A stretch of 64,000 nt of DNA from an uncultured Eubacteriales bacterium (GTDB lineage: Bacteria > Bacillota > Clostridia > Christensenellales > Borkfalkiaceae), in NCBI GenBank assembly GCA_905209085.1, contig CAJLRM010000007.1, forward strand, positions 90,384-154,383, in the 5' to 3' direction. Below the pieces are notes generated by a model. It did not search any database and was not told the DNA's origin. It worked only from the letters and a program-made list of their open reading frames with translations. Position 1 is the stretch's first letter. Each line of letters opens with the position of its first letter. Shown in pieces: positions 28,105 to 38,040 of this stretch. A program made the position numbers and the translations under genes.

Positions 28105-28162
28105 AAATTTGGGTACACTTTTTCTTACTAAAAGTAAAAATAGAAAGGTATTTCCCAAATTT
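28105..28162. promoter_or_regulatory. Candidate operator: inverted repeat between divergent promoters
   Basis: AAATTTGGG (28105-28113) faces CCCAAATTT (28154-28162) across 40 bases. The inner arms TTACT and AGTAA are also complementary. It sits between the AraC promoter and the permease promoter. The role is inferred from position. Confidence 0.45.
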
Positions 28163-28280
28163 ACAGAAAAAAAGAATTTATGTTTGAAAAAATCGCTTTT
28201 ATAAAAGATAAAAAAATAAATTAAATTTTTCTATTTACGATTCGATGTAAGAAATCGTGATATTTAAAATCCAAACCGTA

Positions 28281-28309
28281 TTGACAGGAAAAAGTTTCGG
28301 TATTATAAT
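28281..28309 (+). promoter_or_regulatory. Promoter of the LplBCA-type operon
   Basis: TTGACA (28281-28286), 17 bases, TATAAT (28304-28309). Both boxes match consensus, 52 bases before the TTG start. Confidence 0.85.
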
Positions 28310-28360
28310 CTGTTCACATCCTAAAACTCGAAGAAATTTTAAAGACGGGAGGGAGCACGC

Positions 28361-29356
28361 TTGACAACGATTGCAGAATGTAAAAAGATAGGCGGAAAGC
28401 GCCTGCAAAAGCGGGAGGCACGCAAAAGGCGGCGAAAACAGCTCTTCAAGAAAATGGCGGAGCACAAGCTCATTTATCTGATGCTGCTGCCCGTGGCGGT
28501 GTCGTATCTGGTATTTTCCTATCTTCCCATGTACGGCATTATTCTTTCCGTGAAGGAATACCGTCCTTCGGCGGGGATCTGGGGAAGCGCCTGGGCGGAT
28601 CCGCTGTTCGTCAATTTTCAAAGCGTTTTCGATACTCCGTATTTTATGAGGGCGATTAAAAATACGCTCGTCATCAGTTTTTTAAAAATCCTGTTTTGTT
28701 TTCCCGCGCCTATCGTATTGGCGCTCCTTCTCAACGAAGTGCGGCTCTCGGGCTACCGAAAGGGGATACAGACGGTGATCTATCTGCCCAATTTTATTTC
28801 GTGGGTCATCTTCGGCAGCATCGTCTACGATATTTTCGGCTACGAGGGCGTCGTCAATAATCTGCGCGTAATGCTGGGATTGTCCCACAAAGCGTTTATG
28901 TCGGACGCAGGCTGGTATTATCCTATTCTGATCCTCTTTTCCGTTTTGAAGGATGCGGGCTGGGGAACGATCATTTATATGGCGGCGATCAGCGCCGTTT
29001 CGCCCAATCTTTATGAGGCGGCTACCATAGACGGCTGCGGACGGTTCCGCATGATGTGGAGCGTAACTCTTCCCTGTATAGGGCCGATCATCACCATTCA
29101 ATTTTTGTTGGCGATGGGGAACATCATGAACGCGGGCTTTGACGCCGTATTCAATACCTATAATCAGCAGATTTACGACGTGGCGGATATTCTCGACACT
29201 TACATATATCGAACGGGATTCGCGGACAGCGGCGATTTCGAGATGGCTACCGCCATAGGTCTATTCAAGTCCGTCATCAATTTTGGGTTGCTGCTGAGCG
29301 CCAATTTCGTCGTCAAGCGGATAAACGGAACGGGCATTTACGAGCTGGGAGAGTGA
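28361..29356 (+). CDS. ABC sugar permease, LplB/YteP type
   Basis: This 331-aa inner-membrane subunit of a CUT1-type oligosaccharide importer has six transmembrane helices and the EAA loop (LYEAATIDGCGRFRMMWSVT), where the ATPase docks. The N-terminus is strongly basic and cytoplasmic. Translation starts at TTG 28361 with GGGAGGGA eight bases upstream; no better start exists. It heads the operon and is followed 11 bases later by the partner permease. No ATP-binding subunit is encoded in the locus, so a shared MsmK-type ATPase elsewhere must energise it. Confidence 0.95.
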   Translation: MTTIAECKKIGGKRLQKREARKRRRKQLFKKMAEHKLIYLMLLPVAVSYLVFSYLPMYGIILSVKEYRPSAGIWGSAWADPLFVNFQSVFDTPYFMRAIKNTLVISFLKILFCFPAPIVLALLLNEVRLSGYRKGIQTVIYLPNFISWVIFGSIVYDIFGYEGVVNNLRVMLGLSHKAFMSDAGWYYPILILFSVLKDAGWGTIIYMAAISAVSPNLYEAATIDGCGRFRMMWSVTLPCIGPIITIQFLLAMGNIMNAGFDAVFNTYNQQIYDVADILDTYIYRTGFADSGDFEMATAIGLFKSVINFGLLLSANFVVKRINGTGIYELGE

Positions 29357-29367
29357 GGAGACGGGCC

Positions 29368-30255
29368 ATGGAAAACACGAAAAAGAAAAGAAAACTGCGC
29401 TTCGGCGCCTTCGATATCGTCAATATGCTCTTTCTGCTGTTGTTTGCGGCTGCCTGTCTGTTTCCCTTTATCAATATTCTCTTCACCTCCTTTTCGACGG
29501 AAGTGGACTACTTCGCTTCGACGATCATCGTCATTCCCCGGCATTTCACTTTCGAGGCGTACAAATATATCTTTCTGGAAGGGGGGATGCTTCACGCCTT
29601 TTTGATTTCGGTGGGAGTGTCCGCGGCGGGCGTGGCGTACAGTATGCTGATGACCTCGCTGGGCGCTTATGCGCTCACTAAACGGGATCTGCCCGGGAAG
29701 AACATATTTTTTACGATGATACTCATCACGATGTTTTTCGGCGGCGGCGTCATACCGTTCTTTCTTATCCTGAAAGGGCTGGGAATGTATAACTCTCTTT
29801 GGGGATTATTTATTCCCTTTGGAATCAACACCTTCAATATGATTTTGCTGCGCAACTTTTTCGCCAATATTCCCGAAGAACTCGTGGAATCGTCCAAATT
29901 GGACGGGGCAAACGATTTCGTCGTGCTGTTCAGAATCGTCATGCCGCTTTCGCTGGCGGGAATCGCCACCATCGCGCTCTTTTATTTCGTAGAGCGCTGG
30001 AACGATTGGTACTGGCCGATGCTGCTCTTGAAAGACGAGGAATTGTATCCGCTGTCTTTGAAGCTGAGAAATATCCTTTCCGATCTTCAATCGGCGGATT
30101 ATTACACGTCCATCGGGGTGGATACCTCTCAGCTGTATTCCAAAGGACAGGACGCGGCATCTATCGTCGTTTCTATTTTGCCCATTCTCTGCGTGTATCC
30201 GTTCGTACAGAAATATTTTGTCAAGGGCGTGATGTTAGGCTCCGTAAAGAGCTGA
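29368..30255 (+). CDS. ABC sugar permease, LplC/YtcP type
   Basis: This 295-aa second membrane subunit has six helices and the EAA loop VESSKLDGANDFVVLFRIVMP. I chose ATG 29368 (GAGGAGA upstream); the in-frame GTG at 29353 overlaps the preceding stop and is part of the binding site region. It pairs with the LplB-type permease to form the channel for the binding protein encoded next. Confidence 0.95.
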   Translation: MENTKKKRKLRFGAFDIVNMLFLLLFAAACLFPFINILFTSFSTEVDYFASTIIVIPRHFTFEAYKYIFLEGGMLHAFLISVGVSAAGVAYSMLMTSLGAYALTKRDLPGKNIFFTMILITMFFGGGVIPFFLILKGLGMYNSLWGLFIPFGINTFNMILLRNFFANIPEELVESSKLDGANDFVVLFRIVMPLSLAGIATIALFYFVERWNDWYWPMLLLKDEELYPLSLKLRNILSDLQSADYYTSIGVDTSQLYSKGQDAASIVVSILPILCVYPFVQKYFVKGVMLGSVKS

Positions 30256-30294
30256 AATACAAAATTCTATATTGCGAAAAAAGGGAGGTCTAAG

Positions 30295-32082
30295 ATGAAA
30301 CTCAGAAAAATACTCAATGCGGCGCTCGGATTCGCGCTTTGCTTTTCCTGTCTGGCAGGGTGCGGAAAGAAATGGGAAACGGGCGAGGGCGGGCGCGTCA
30401 TCTATCCGGGCGGCGACGGTATGGACGACAATCGGCTGACGATATTCCGCTGGAATTTCGCGGGCGTCAACTCCGCCAGAAAATCGAATACGGAGATCTA
30501 TAAAAAACTCAAAGACGTAGCGGGCATGAATCTCTACGCGTCGTCCGCGGGCGCTGCCGATTGGCAGACGAAAGTGAATACGATGTTCGCCACGCAGATG
30601 CTGCCCGATATTTTCGTGAGTAAAGGACCGGAAACCGCCAATCTTTACAGCAGCATGATCGACGACGGGGTATTGGTCTGCATTTCCGATTTCGTCAGCG
30701 AAACGAAATACGCCAATATCTATCATCATTTAAAAAAATTCGACTATCTAACTAAAAATATGTATTATGCGGACGGAAAGCATTGGTCGATTCCCGTCAA
30801 TTGGACGCTGGAACACACGATGTATATCCGCCTTGACTGGATCGATAACTTAAACAAGCCCGAAAAACTGAAAAAAATTATTGCGGACGAACAGAATATC
30901 CCGGAATCCGCCGTAACGGAAGGAATGCTGGAAGAATACCGCTTTTCACCGCCCGAGGACCTGCTGGAATTTTATCGGCTGTGCCGCGCTTTCACGCTTT
31001 ACGATCCCGACGAAAACGGCAAAAACGACACGTACGGATATACGTCGAGCGGCGGCGACGATCTGTTTGCGGATAACTGGATGTATATCGCGTTCGACGC
31101 GGGCTGGAATTTCATGACCGACCCGGACGGGGACGGAAAATACGAGCCGAGTTGGACGACGGAAAATACGAAAAAGGCGATTTCTTATTTTAACGATCTG
31201 TATAAATCGGGATATATCGATCCGAGTTGGTACGAAAACAGCACGGACGCCAAACAGGAGGCGTTTGCCAAGGGAACGGTGGGAATGATGGAAGGGCACG
31301 CCTGGTTCAATAACATCGTTAGAAATTATATTTCCGCAAACACCACCTCCACCTATAAGCCGAGCATCGAAGAAGCCTCCGCCGCCATCGGTATGTTCAA
31401 TCCGCCCTCGGGACCGAACGGTACGTACGGCATCGCGGGAAATCCCAATTTCTGGACGGTCACTTGTCTTAACGCGGGGATGAGCGACGAAGAATTGACC
31501 GCCGCGCTGAAACTTGTCGATTATATGTTGAGCGAGGAAGGAAACGATCTGCTCATCTACGGAGTCGAGGGGGTGCATTTCGAATACGACGGAAAGGGAA
31601 ATCGTGTCAGTAAGCTCGGCAAGGCGGCGGACGGATTCAATCGAACGCTCACCGAAGCGGACGCCTGTTCGGAGATATCCTCCGTCACCAATTGGTCCAC
31701 TAGTTATCTCTGTCCCTATGCCACCAATGCGGAAAAAATCATCAACGTGATGAACGAGGCGAAGACATACGTTCAGTATCCCGATTACCCTTTCCTGCAA
31801 ACGCGCAGCTATGTGCAGTATTGGGAAATTCTCACCGACTTTGCCGAACAGGAAATCTTTAAAATGCTCTGTTCCTCGGACATCTGGACGGGAAACAAAA
31901 CGTTTGAAAAGGGCAGGAAAATCCCTCTTACGTGGGCGGAACTCGCGGGCGCGGGCGATAAGCTGAATGCTTCGTTCTCTTCGTTTAAAGCGAGTTACGA
32001 TAAGCAGGGGGGCACGAAAGTGACGGAAGATTACAACAACGCGATTGCGGGCGCCGTCAAGGCGAACGTATCGAAAAATTAA
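30295..32082 (+). CDS. Extracellular sugar-binding lipoprotein, LplA type
   Basis: This 595-aa substrate-binding protein has a signal peptide with lipobox (CLAGC, Cys at residue 21 or 22), as in the LplA/YtcQ family, which are longer than maltose-type binding proteins. Landmarks: an acidic Ca-type loop DPDENGKNDTYGYT, and YFNDLYKSGYIDPSWYEN with KGTVGMMEGHAWF. It captures oligosaccharide at the membrane face and delivers it to the two permeases upstream. The substrate is presumably an alpha-galactose-containing glycan, given the enzymes that follow. Confidence 0.94.
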   Translation: MKLRKILNAALGFALCFSCLAGCGKKWETGEGGRVIYPGGDGMDDNRLTIFRWNFAGVNSARKSNTEIYKKLKDVAGMNLYASSAGAADWQTKVNTMFATQMLPDIFVSKGPETANLYSSMIDDGVLVCISDFVSETKYANIYHHLKKFDYLTKNMYYADGKHWSIPVNWTLEHTMYIRLDWIDNLNKPEKLKKIIADEQNIPESAVTEGMLEEYRFSPPEDLLEFYRLCRAFTLYDPDENGKNDTYGYTSSGGDDLFADNWMYIAFDAGWNFMTDPDGDGKYEPSWTTENTKKAISYFNDLYKSGYIDPSWYENSTDAKQEAFAKGTVGMMEGHAWFNNIVRNYISANTTSTYKPSIEEASAAIGMFNPPSGPNGTYGIAGNPNFWTVTCLNAGMSDEELTAALKLVDYMLSEEGNDLLIYGVEGVHFEYDGKGNRVSKLGKAADGFNRTLTEADACSEISSVTNWSTSYLCPYATNAEKIINVMNEAKTYVQYPDYPFLQTRSYVQYWEILTDFAEQEIFKMLCSSDIWTGNKTFEKGRKIPLTWAELAGAGDKLNASFSSFKASYDKQGGTKVTEDYNNAIAGAVKANVSKN

Positions 32083-32100
32083 AAAGTAAGGGGAAAAATT

Positions 32101-32949
32101 ATGCGAAGAAAAAGATTGACGATATTGTTTTGCTCCGCTATGGCAGTACTTCTCATCGGCTTGCCGCTCGGCGGCACAGTCGCGGCGGGCGCGAAAGAAA
32201 CCGCGCAGGCGGAGGGAACGGCGCTTACCTACAAGACGGGAAATAATATTTCCGCGCAGGGAGAAAACGGGTTTTATTACGCCTGGGGAACGCCCGAACA
32301 TTACGTATTGATGGAATACGGATTGGGATGGAGCGGCAGCGATACCTGGCACGGAACGGAGCCCTATTCCCACATCGCGGGCAGCAGCCTGCACCCCGGC
32401 GACAATTGGGGCGTCATGGTCGTCTGGGTGGCGGGCGGCAGCGGCAAGGTGCGGCTCAACGGGCATATGGAGAAGGGCAGTTCGCAGGGGGACGGCGTTA
32501 CGCTCGGAGTTTACCGTCAGAAAAACGAAGGAGAATTGGAAACCGTCTTTGAAAAGTTTGTGGAAAACGGCGCGGAGGAATTGAAGTTTCCGCTCGATCA
32601 AGAGTTTGACGTGCGCAAAGGAGATTCGTTTGTCTTTTACTGCGATTCGGGACTTGCGCACTCGAATTCCAGCGACAGCAGCGGCTGTCCGTTCGAAATT
32701 ACCTATTTTCCCGGAGCCGATTACGAGGCGGATGCCGAACTTTCAGGATACCTTCGCGCGGGGCGCGCGGGCGACGTCGGAGGCTTTCAGCATATCGAAG
32801 GGGGATTCGGCGCGGAAGTGAAGGACGGTACGTTGACGAAAAAGACGGTAAAGGCGACGACGGGCTGCGCGTCCGTTGCGGGCGTACCTTTTGCGGGCGC
32901 TGCGCTCGCCGCTGCCGCCGCTTGGATGGCAAGGAGGAAAAGGAAATGA
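32101..32949 (+). CDS. Small secreted beta-sandwich protein with GC-type C-terminal anchor
   Basis: This 282-aa protein has a signal peptide (to about residue 34, AKETAQA) and a mature beta-rich domain of the kind found attached to glycosidases, containing GKVRLNGHMEKG, QGDGVTLGVYR and FDVRKGDSFVFYCDSG. The last 35 residues are TTGCAS, a hydrophobic helix and ARRKRK, matching three other proteins in this window. It probably presents a glycan-binding module at the surface beside the transporter. Its stop overlaps the next start (ATGA). The domain family is not certain. Confidence 0.65.
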   Translation: MRRKRLTILFCSAMAVLLIGLPLGGTVAAGAKETAQAEGTALTYKTGNNISAQGENGFYYAWGTPEHYVLMEYGLGWSGSDTWHGTEPYSHIAGSSLHPGDNWGVMVVWVAGGSGKVRLNGHMEKGSSQGDGVTLGVYRQKNEGELETVFEKFVENGAEELKFPLDQEFDVRKGDSFVFYCDSGLAHSNSSDSSGCPFEITYFPGADYEADAELSGYLRAGRAGDVGGFQHIEGGFGAEVKDGTLTKKTVKATTGCASVAGVPFAGAALAAAAAWMARRKRK

Positions 32950-33602
32950 AAAGAAAGGCTTGGAAACTGCTGCCGCTTATCCTCACGGGCGCCTTTTTGC
33001 TCTGCGGCGCAGGCTGCGGCGGCGAAGGACAAACGACGACGTATTCGCCCTCGCTTCCCGAAGCGCAGAAGGACGACTATACGCTGTATTTGGAGGATAC
33101 CTTCAATAATAATGCGGATCTTTCCGATTGTCAGGGTTATAGGAATTGGTACTACTATTGCGGCGACCCCGAGGACGACTCTCTCTCGTTGATGGTTTTC
33201 AACGATTATTACGGGAGATGGTGCAGCAAATATCAGCAGATTTATTATTTCACCTATCTGTGGAGCCGCGCCTGGCTTCCCGAAGATCAGCAGGGTTACG
33301 GCATCGGCATGGGCTTTAAGGCGCCTGCGACGGGCACCGTGCACATTACCGCTACGGTCAGACTGCTGGCGGAAGAACGCTTCAACAGCGGCGACGGAGT
33401 CGTGTTCACCATTTCCGACAAGCGGGGAGATCCTTACGACGGCGTGGCGATTGCGCCCGAGAACGGCGCCAAGGATTTTGTTTTGGAAAAGGATATCGAG
33501 ATTGCGATGGGCAGTGAAATTCTCTTTATGGTCTTTCCCAACACGAGCAATCAGAACGACTTTACGGATGTGGACATCACAATAAAATATATTCGGAAAT
33601 GA
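32946..33602 (+). CDS. Small lipoprotein with beta-sandwich domain
   Basis: This 218-aa lipoprotein (lipobox CGAGC) has a beta-rich mature part that shares layout with the preceding protein: a TGTVHITATVRLL strand, GDGVVFTISDK, a GSEILFMVFPN strand and a final Asp-rich ITIKYI strand. The pair look like diverged paralogues with different anchors. I chose ATG 32946, overlapping the previous stop, after AAGGAGG; the frame continues upstream but would abolish the signal peptide. A likely role is glycan binding next to the ABC binding protein. Confidence 0.65.
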   Translation: MKRKAWKLLPLILTGAFLLCGAGCGGEGQTTTYSPSLPEAQKDDYTLYLEDTFNNNADLSDCQGYRNWYYYCGDPEDDSLSLMVFNDYYGRWCSKYQQIYYFTYLWSRAWLPEDQQGYGIGMGFKAPATGTVHITATVRLLAEERFNSGDGVVFTISDKRGDPYDGVAIAPENGAKDFVLEKDIEIAMGSEILFMVFPNTSNQNDFTDVDITIKYIRK

Positions 33603-33615
33603 TGCGGAGAGGGAC

Positions 33616-35730
33616 ATGACGATTCATCACTTTAAGGGAATAGAAGCGGTATACGCCACCGATAAAAAGAGCGGAATCACTACGTTTACCGTTCTGCCGT
33701 CAGGCATGGCGGATCGGATTCTGGAAGAAAAGGTGCTTTGCTCTTACAATCGTAAATACGGGCATATTCATCCCGAGCCTATGTTTCAGGCGGCGTTTTT
33801 GGGCGATAGTCCCACCCGCGATTTTTCCGCCGGCATCTCGATGCGGAACGCCGAAACGGCGCTTCGGCTCCGCGTTATAAAACAGGAAACGATCCGAAAG
33901 GATGGGGGCAGGGAAGTAATTACATATTTGGAAGACACCGAACGGGGGATTCGCGCAGAACATCACGTCCGTCAGGAGGACGGCTTCGAAGGACTGGAAT
34001 GCTGGAATACAATCGTCAATACGGGCAAGGAAGACAAAACGCTCGAATTTATCGACAGCTTTTCCGTCAGCTGTATTTCTCCCTTCGTGAAAGAGAACGA
34101 TCCCGATAAAATTCTCCTGCACCGCATCCGCAATTATTGGTCCGGAGAAGGACGCAAGGAAAGTCTGCCCGTTTCCAAATTTGCGATGGAGGATACGTGG
34201 AGTTGCTACGGATATCGCATGGAGCGTTTCGGTCAGGTCGGGACGATGCCCGCGAGGGGCTTTCTTCCCTTCGTGGCGATGGAGGACTTGGAAAACGGCG
34301 TCGTGTGGGCGGCGTCGATGGACGCGCCCGCTTCCTGGCAAATAGAGGCGGGACATCACACCTGCGGTTTGCACTTGTCGGGCGGGCTTGCCGATTATAA
34401 TTTCGGGCATTGGCGAAAAACTTTGTCGCCAGGGGAAAGTTTTACGACGCACAGCGCCTTTCTCGCGGCGGTGCGAGGAGGGCTTCTCGACGCCTGCCAA
34501 GTCCTCACCGAATATCAAAAAACCCGCCTTCGTCTGCCTCCTTCGGAGGAGGAACTGCCCGTCGTTTACAACGAATATCTCTGCTCCAACGGCAGTCCGA
34601 CGCTCAAAGGCGTCGCGGAACAGATCCCCTTTTGTAGGGAATGCGGCGTCAGGTATTTCGTCATAGACGACGGGTGGTATACCGACCCCGAAAAGAGGCG
34701 CAACTATCTCGGAAATTGGGTCGCAGACGGGGAACGCTTCCCCGGCGGTCTGGAAAAATTCGTCGCTTTGACAAAAGAAAACGGCATGAAAGCCGGCGTG
34801 TGGTACGAGTTCGAAAACGTGACCGAGGGCGCGCCTATTTCTCGGCGAAAGGATTGGATGCACACGCGCGACGGCGTTCTCATTCGGCACGAAAATCGTA
34901 TTTTTCCCGATTTTCGGAAGAAAGAGGTGACGGATTTTCTCGCGGAGCAAGTGATCGGCGAGCTGAAAAGGAGCGGAATCGGATATGTAAAGATCGATTA
35001 TAACGAAAATATCGGTCTGGGAGTGGACGGCGCGGAATCGATCGGCGAGGGATTGCGTCAGCATATGGAAAAAGTGCTGGAATTTTATCGGCGTATTCTG
35101 CGGGAAGTGCCCGATCTGGTGATGGAAATATGTTCTTCGGGCGGTCTTCGCCACGAGCCTCTGTTTATTTCCCTGGGCAGTATGGTATCTTTTTCCGATT
35201 TGCACGAAGTTCCGGAGGGCGCTGTGACGGCCTGCGATCTGCATCGGGCGCTGCTTCCTAGGCAAATGCAGGTATGGGCGTCTATCCGCCCCGAATACGG
35301 CGAGGAACGGGTTTATTTTACTATGGCGGAAGGGATGCTGGGCAGACTGTGTCTTTCGGGAGATCTCGCTTCCTGTTCCGATTCGGTCAAAGAGATCGTC
35401 AAGGAAGGGACTGCCTTCTACGAAAAGATAAAATATATCGTCAAGGACGGGCGCACCGTTGCGATCGATACGGATAAGGCGACGTCGTTGAGCCATCTGC
35501 ACGCGGCGTTCTCGCTGACAAGACTCTCCCGCGACGGAAAGAACGCGCTCTTCTACGCCTTCCGCGTGCGGGGGGAGGAACGAGAAATTTTTGGCAAATT
35601 GCCGGGGAAATATCGGGCAGTCGCCCAATACGGCAGGGGCAGGGTAGAAACGAACGGAAATACCGTCACCGTTTTTCCCACCGATGCGGAAATATTCGCC
35701 TCGGTGGTATTGCTGGAAGAAATAAATTGA
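33616..35730 (+). CDS. Cytoplasmic alpha-galactosidase, GH36
   Basis: This 704-aa enzyme has an N-terminal beta-supersandwich (1-320), a (beta/alpha)8 barrel (320-640) and a C-terminal sheet. Clan GH-D motifs: YFVIDDGWY (347-355), nucleophile Asp461 in YVKIDYNEN, CSSGG at 506-510, and acid/base Asp528 in SFSDLHE. Without a signal peptide it acts on sugars brought in by the upstream ABC system, removing terminal alpha-galactose (or a related sugar). The start ATG 33616 follows GGAGAGGG. Length is typical for bacterial GH36. Confidence 0.92.
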   Translation: MTIHHFKGIEAVYATDKKSGITTFTVLPSGMADRILEEKVLCSYNRKYGHIHPEPMFQAAFLGDSPTRDFSAGISMRNAETALRLRVIKQETIRKDGGREVITYLEDTERGIRAEHHVRQEDGFEGLECWNTIVNTGKEDKTLEFIDSFSVSCISPFVKENDPDKILLHRIRNYWSGEGRKESLPVSKFAMEDTWSCYGYRMERFGQVGTMPARGFLPFVAMEDLENGVVWAASMDAPASWQIEAGHHTCGLHLSGGLADYNFGHWRKTLSPGESFTTHSAFLAAVRGGLLDACQVLTEYQKTRLRLPPSEEELPVVYNEYLCSNGSPTLKGVAEQIPFCRECGVRYFVIDDGWYTDPEKRRNYLGNWVADGERFPGGLEKFVALTKENGMKAGVWYEFENVTEGAPISRRKDWMHTRDGVLIRHENRIFPDFRKKEVTDFLAEQVIGELKRSGIGYVKIDYNENIGLGVDGAESIGEGLRQHMEKVLEFYRRILREVPDLVMEICSSGGLRHEPLFISLGSMVSFSDLHEVPEGAVTACDLHRALLPRQMQVWASIRPEYGEERVYFTMAEGMLGRLCLSGDLASCSDSVKEIVKEGTAFYEKIKYIVKDGRTVAIDTDKATSLSHLHAAFSLTRLSRDGKNALFYAFRVRGEEREIFGKLPGKYRAVAQYGRGRVETNGNTVTVFPTDAEIFASVVLLEEIN

Positions 35731-35743
35731 AGGGGAAAAAGGA

Positions 35744-37843
35744 ATGAAAAAAATTATCACATTGTTTACGGCGGCGGTGCTCCTTACGGGAGCGGCTGCC
35801 TGCGGCAAGACGACGGAAACAATCGACTATATCAATCCCCATTCGGAACTCTGGTCGATTCGCTATGATACGGACTCGACGGCGGATATGGAGATAGACT
35901 TTTCAAAGAAGGACGGCGGGCAGGTGCAGAACGTCAAAAAAATCGATATGTTCTCCCCTACGTGGGACTTTGTGTACGGAGAAACGGTCAATTACGCCTC
36001 TTTGGAACAGCTGAAATATTTGCAGGAGATCAAGAGCGAGGCTTTCCGTATCGATATGGTGTTCGGCGGCGGGGGGATCGGCAACAATTCGCTCATCAAC
36101 GGCGGAGTCGTGACGACCGACAATGCCTGGAATCGCGTCAATCAGTTTTCCGACGCTTTGGAGGATAACGGCGTACTTCCCTATTTCATCATGCTCGGTA
36201 TTCCCAATTATGCGCAGGCGGACGGAGGGAACAATCTCTCCTATCCCGATATGGAAAAGTATGCCGATTTTTGCGGCAAGGTTTCGGGCTATTTCAAAGA
36301 GAAAAACAGACGCGTCATCTATGAAACGTGGAACGAGCCGGACCTCAACGCCACCGCTTACTGGACGAGCGGTATGCCTCAGTTCATCGATATGAGCGTC
36401 GCGGCGGCCTCCGCCTATAAAAAAGGGGATCCCGACGCGTATGTGGCGGAATTGGGACTTTGCTGGCCCGTGACCTTTTGCAAAGACAACGTACCTTCCT
36501 TAAACGGCACGCTCTGGGATTACTATATGAAGAAGACGGAGGAAGCGGGGAATACCATAGACGCTTTCACGTGGCACTATTACGGGGATTCGGCTGCAAA
36601 TATGGAGGGCTGCGCCAATCATTATCAGGATTTTTCCTATTATAAGGAAGCCGTCCGCGCGTCCATCAACAGGGACAACGACGAATACGCACTGCATACG
36701 ATGACGCAGCACGTCACCGAATTTTCGCCCGCGGCTACGGGATCGGGGATTCTCGTGCAGACGGGACTCGTCCCCAAACTCTACGACAGTATCGGCATCG
36801 TCCTCGATTCCACGGATATTTCCCGCTTTTCGTGGGCGTCCTATCTGATGGGGGAATTTGCGCTCATCAATCCCTATTCCTGGCAGAAAAATCCCGTTTT
36901 TTACGTCCTTTGGTCTTATGGCAGACTGCCCGTAGCTCCCGCTTTTGTAACGGTTTCGGAAGATACGGAGGAAACGTTCGGATGGAGGACGGGCGTGGAT
37001 TCCCACCGCGCCGGAGCCGTTATTTACAATAAGACGCTGAATCCCACCTACACCATTTCCGAGAGCTATCAGCAAAGGGCGGAAGACAGCCGAGAAATCC
37101 ATGTCAAGCTCAAAAATATTCCGTTTGACGCGAAATCGATGAAGGTGTATCTGATCGACAACGAACACGTTTCGCATAATACCGCAGACGAGGAGCCTTA
37201 CGTCGTCATGGATCTCGACGACTCGAAAGTGAAGGACGGGGACGTGACGCTGGATTTAAAGATTCCGGGCAACGCGGCGTTTTATATCGAAGCGGACGAC
37301 GGAAAGGGGATCGCGGAAACGGACGAAAAGAGCAATCTTCACGATCATATCGTGAGAAAAGACTACTATTACGAAGAGCGCGCCGACCTCATGCCGTATA
37401 CGGATATTTATGAAAACAGTTTCGACGTTTCGCTGGGAATGCTCGGCCATGCGGAAGGGCAGACGGCGCTTTCGGTGACGATGGAGGAGATGAACGAGTT
37501 TGCCGCGCTCGATCTCGATTGGAATGTCTGGGGCGAACACGCGTCCGCGGGAGCGAATAAAGCTTTGGGCGTGCGCATCGACTACCATACCTCAGAAGGG
37601 TATGTTTCTTCGGCGGAATATTATTACCGCAATTATAAAGGCGGTTTCGCGTACGAAGGCTGGGGCACGGGAAAAGCTGCGGACGGGGCAAAACAATTCG
37701 GCAGCTCGGAGAACGGATCCTATCAGATTCCTTTGATGCAGAACGCGCCTTCGGGGTGGGACGGACGCATTCAGATTACCTATTTCATGAAAGACGCAGG
37801 CACGGGCGCCGCGGCGAAAATCCGTACGAGCGGCGTGAACTAA
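35744..37843 (+). CDS. GH39-like surface lipoprotein hydrolase
   Basis: This 699-aa lipoprotein (lipobox GAAAC, Cys20) has a clan GH-A barrel. The acid/base is Glu198 in YETWNEPD and the likely nucleophile Glu326 in QHVTEFSP, with FTWHYYG between them; this spacing fits GH39-type enzymes. The C-terminal ~200 residues are beta-rich and probably carbohydrate-binding. It is the only clearly extracellular hydrolase of the operon and would release oligosaccharides for capture. Whether it acts on xylosides, galactosides or host glycans is not decided by the sequence. Confidence 0.8.
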   Translation: MKKIITLFTAAVLLTGAAACGKTTETIDYINPHSELWSIRYDTDSTADMEIDFSKKDGGQVQNVKKIDMFSPTWDFVYGETVNYASLEQLKYLQEIKSEAFRIDMVFGGGGIGNNSLINGGVVTTDNAWNRVNQFSDALEDNGVLPYFIMLGIPNYAQADGGNNLSYPDMEKYADFCGKVSGYFKEKNRRVIYETWNEPDLNATAYWTSGMPQFIDMSVAAASAYKKGDPDAYVAELGLCWPVTFCKDNVPSLNGTLWDYYMKKTEEAGNTIDAFTWHYYGDSAANMEGCANHYQDFSYYKEAVRASINRDNDEYALHTMTQHVTEFSPAATGSGILVQTGLVPKLYDSIGIVLDSTDISRFSWASYLMGEFALINPYSWQKNPVFYVLWSYGRLPVAPAFVTVSEDTEETFGWRTGVDSHRAGAVIYNKTLNPTYTISESYQQRAEDSREIHVKLKNIPFDAKSMKVYLIDNEHVSHNTADEEPYVVMDLDDSKVKDGDVTLDLKIPGNAAFYIEADDGKGIAETDEKSNLHDHIVRKDYYYEERADLMPYTDIYENSFDVSLGMLGHAEGQTALSVTMEEMNEFAALDLDWNVWGEHASAGANKALGVRIDYHTSEGYVSSAEYYYRNYKGGFAYEGWGTGKAADGAKQFGSSENGSYQIPLMQNAPSGWDGRIQITYFMKDAGTGAAAKIRTSGVN

Positions 37844-38040
37844 ATAAAAAAATGTCGCTTTTCTCCTTGCAGACATCGCAAAATCGACCGCAATATGCCG
37901 CGTTTGTTTTTGTCGCCGGGAGAAGCGCCTGAAAAATAGGAGGTGTCGCGTTTGTGCGCGACATAGGATATACGCTGCAATTCATGCCGCATTTTCGCAA
38001 GGAAAGGCGGCATAGAGCTTAGGAAAAGAGGGGGAAAAAT

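Noticed and set aside
30946..32661. 571-codon - strand frame spanning two genes
   Set aside because: Spans the binding-protein gene and its neighbour in antisense; Arg/His/Val-rich shadow composition.
33700..35808. 702-codon open frame on the - strand across the GH36 gene
   Set aside because: It mirrors the GH36 gene codon structure, has no start signal and no family resemblance, while the + strand carries complete catalytic motifs.
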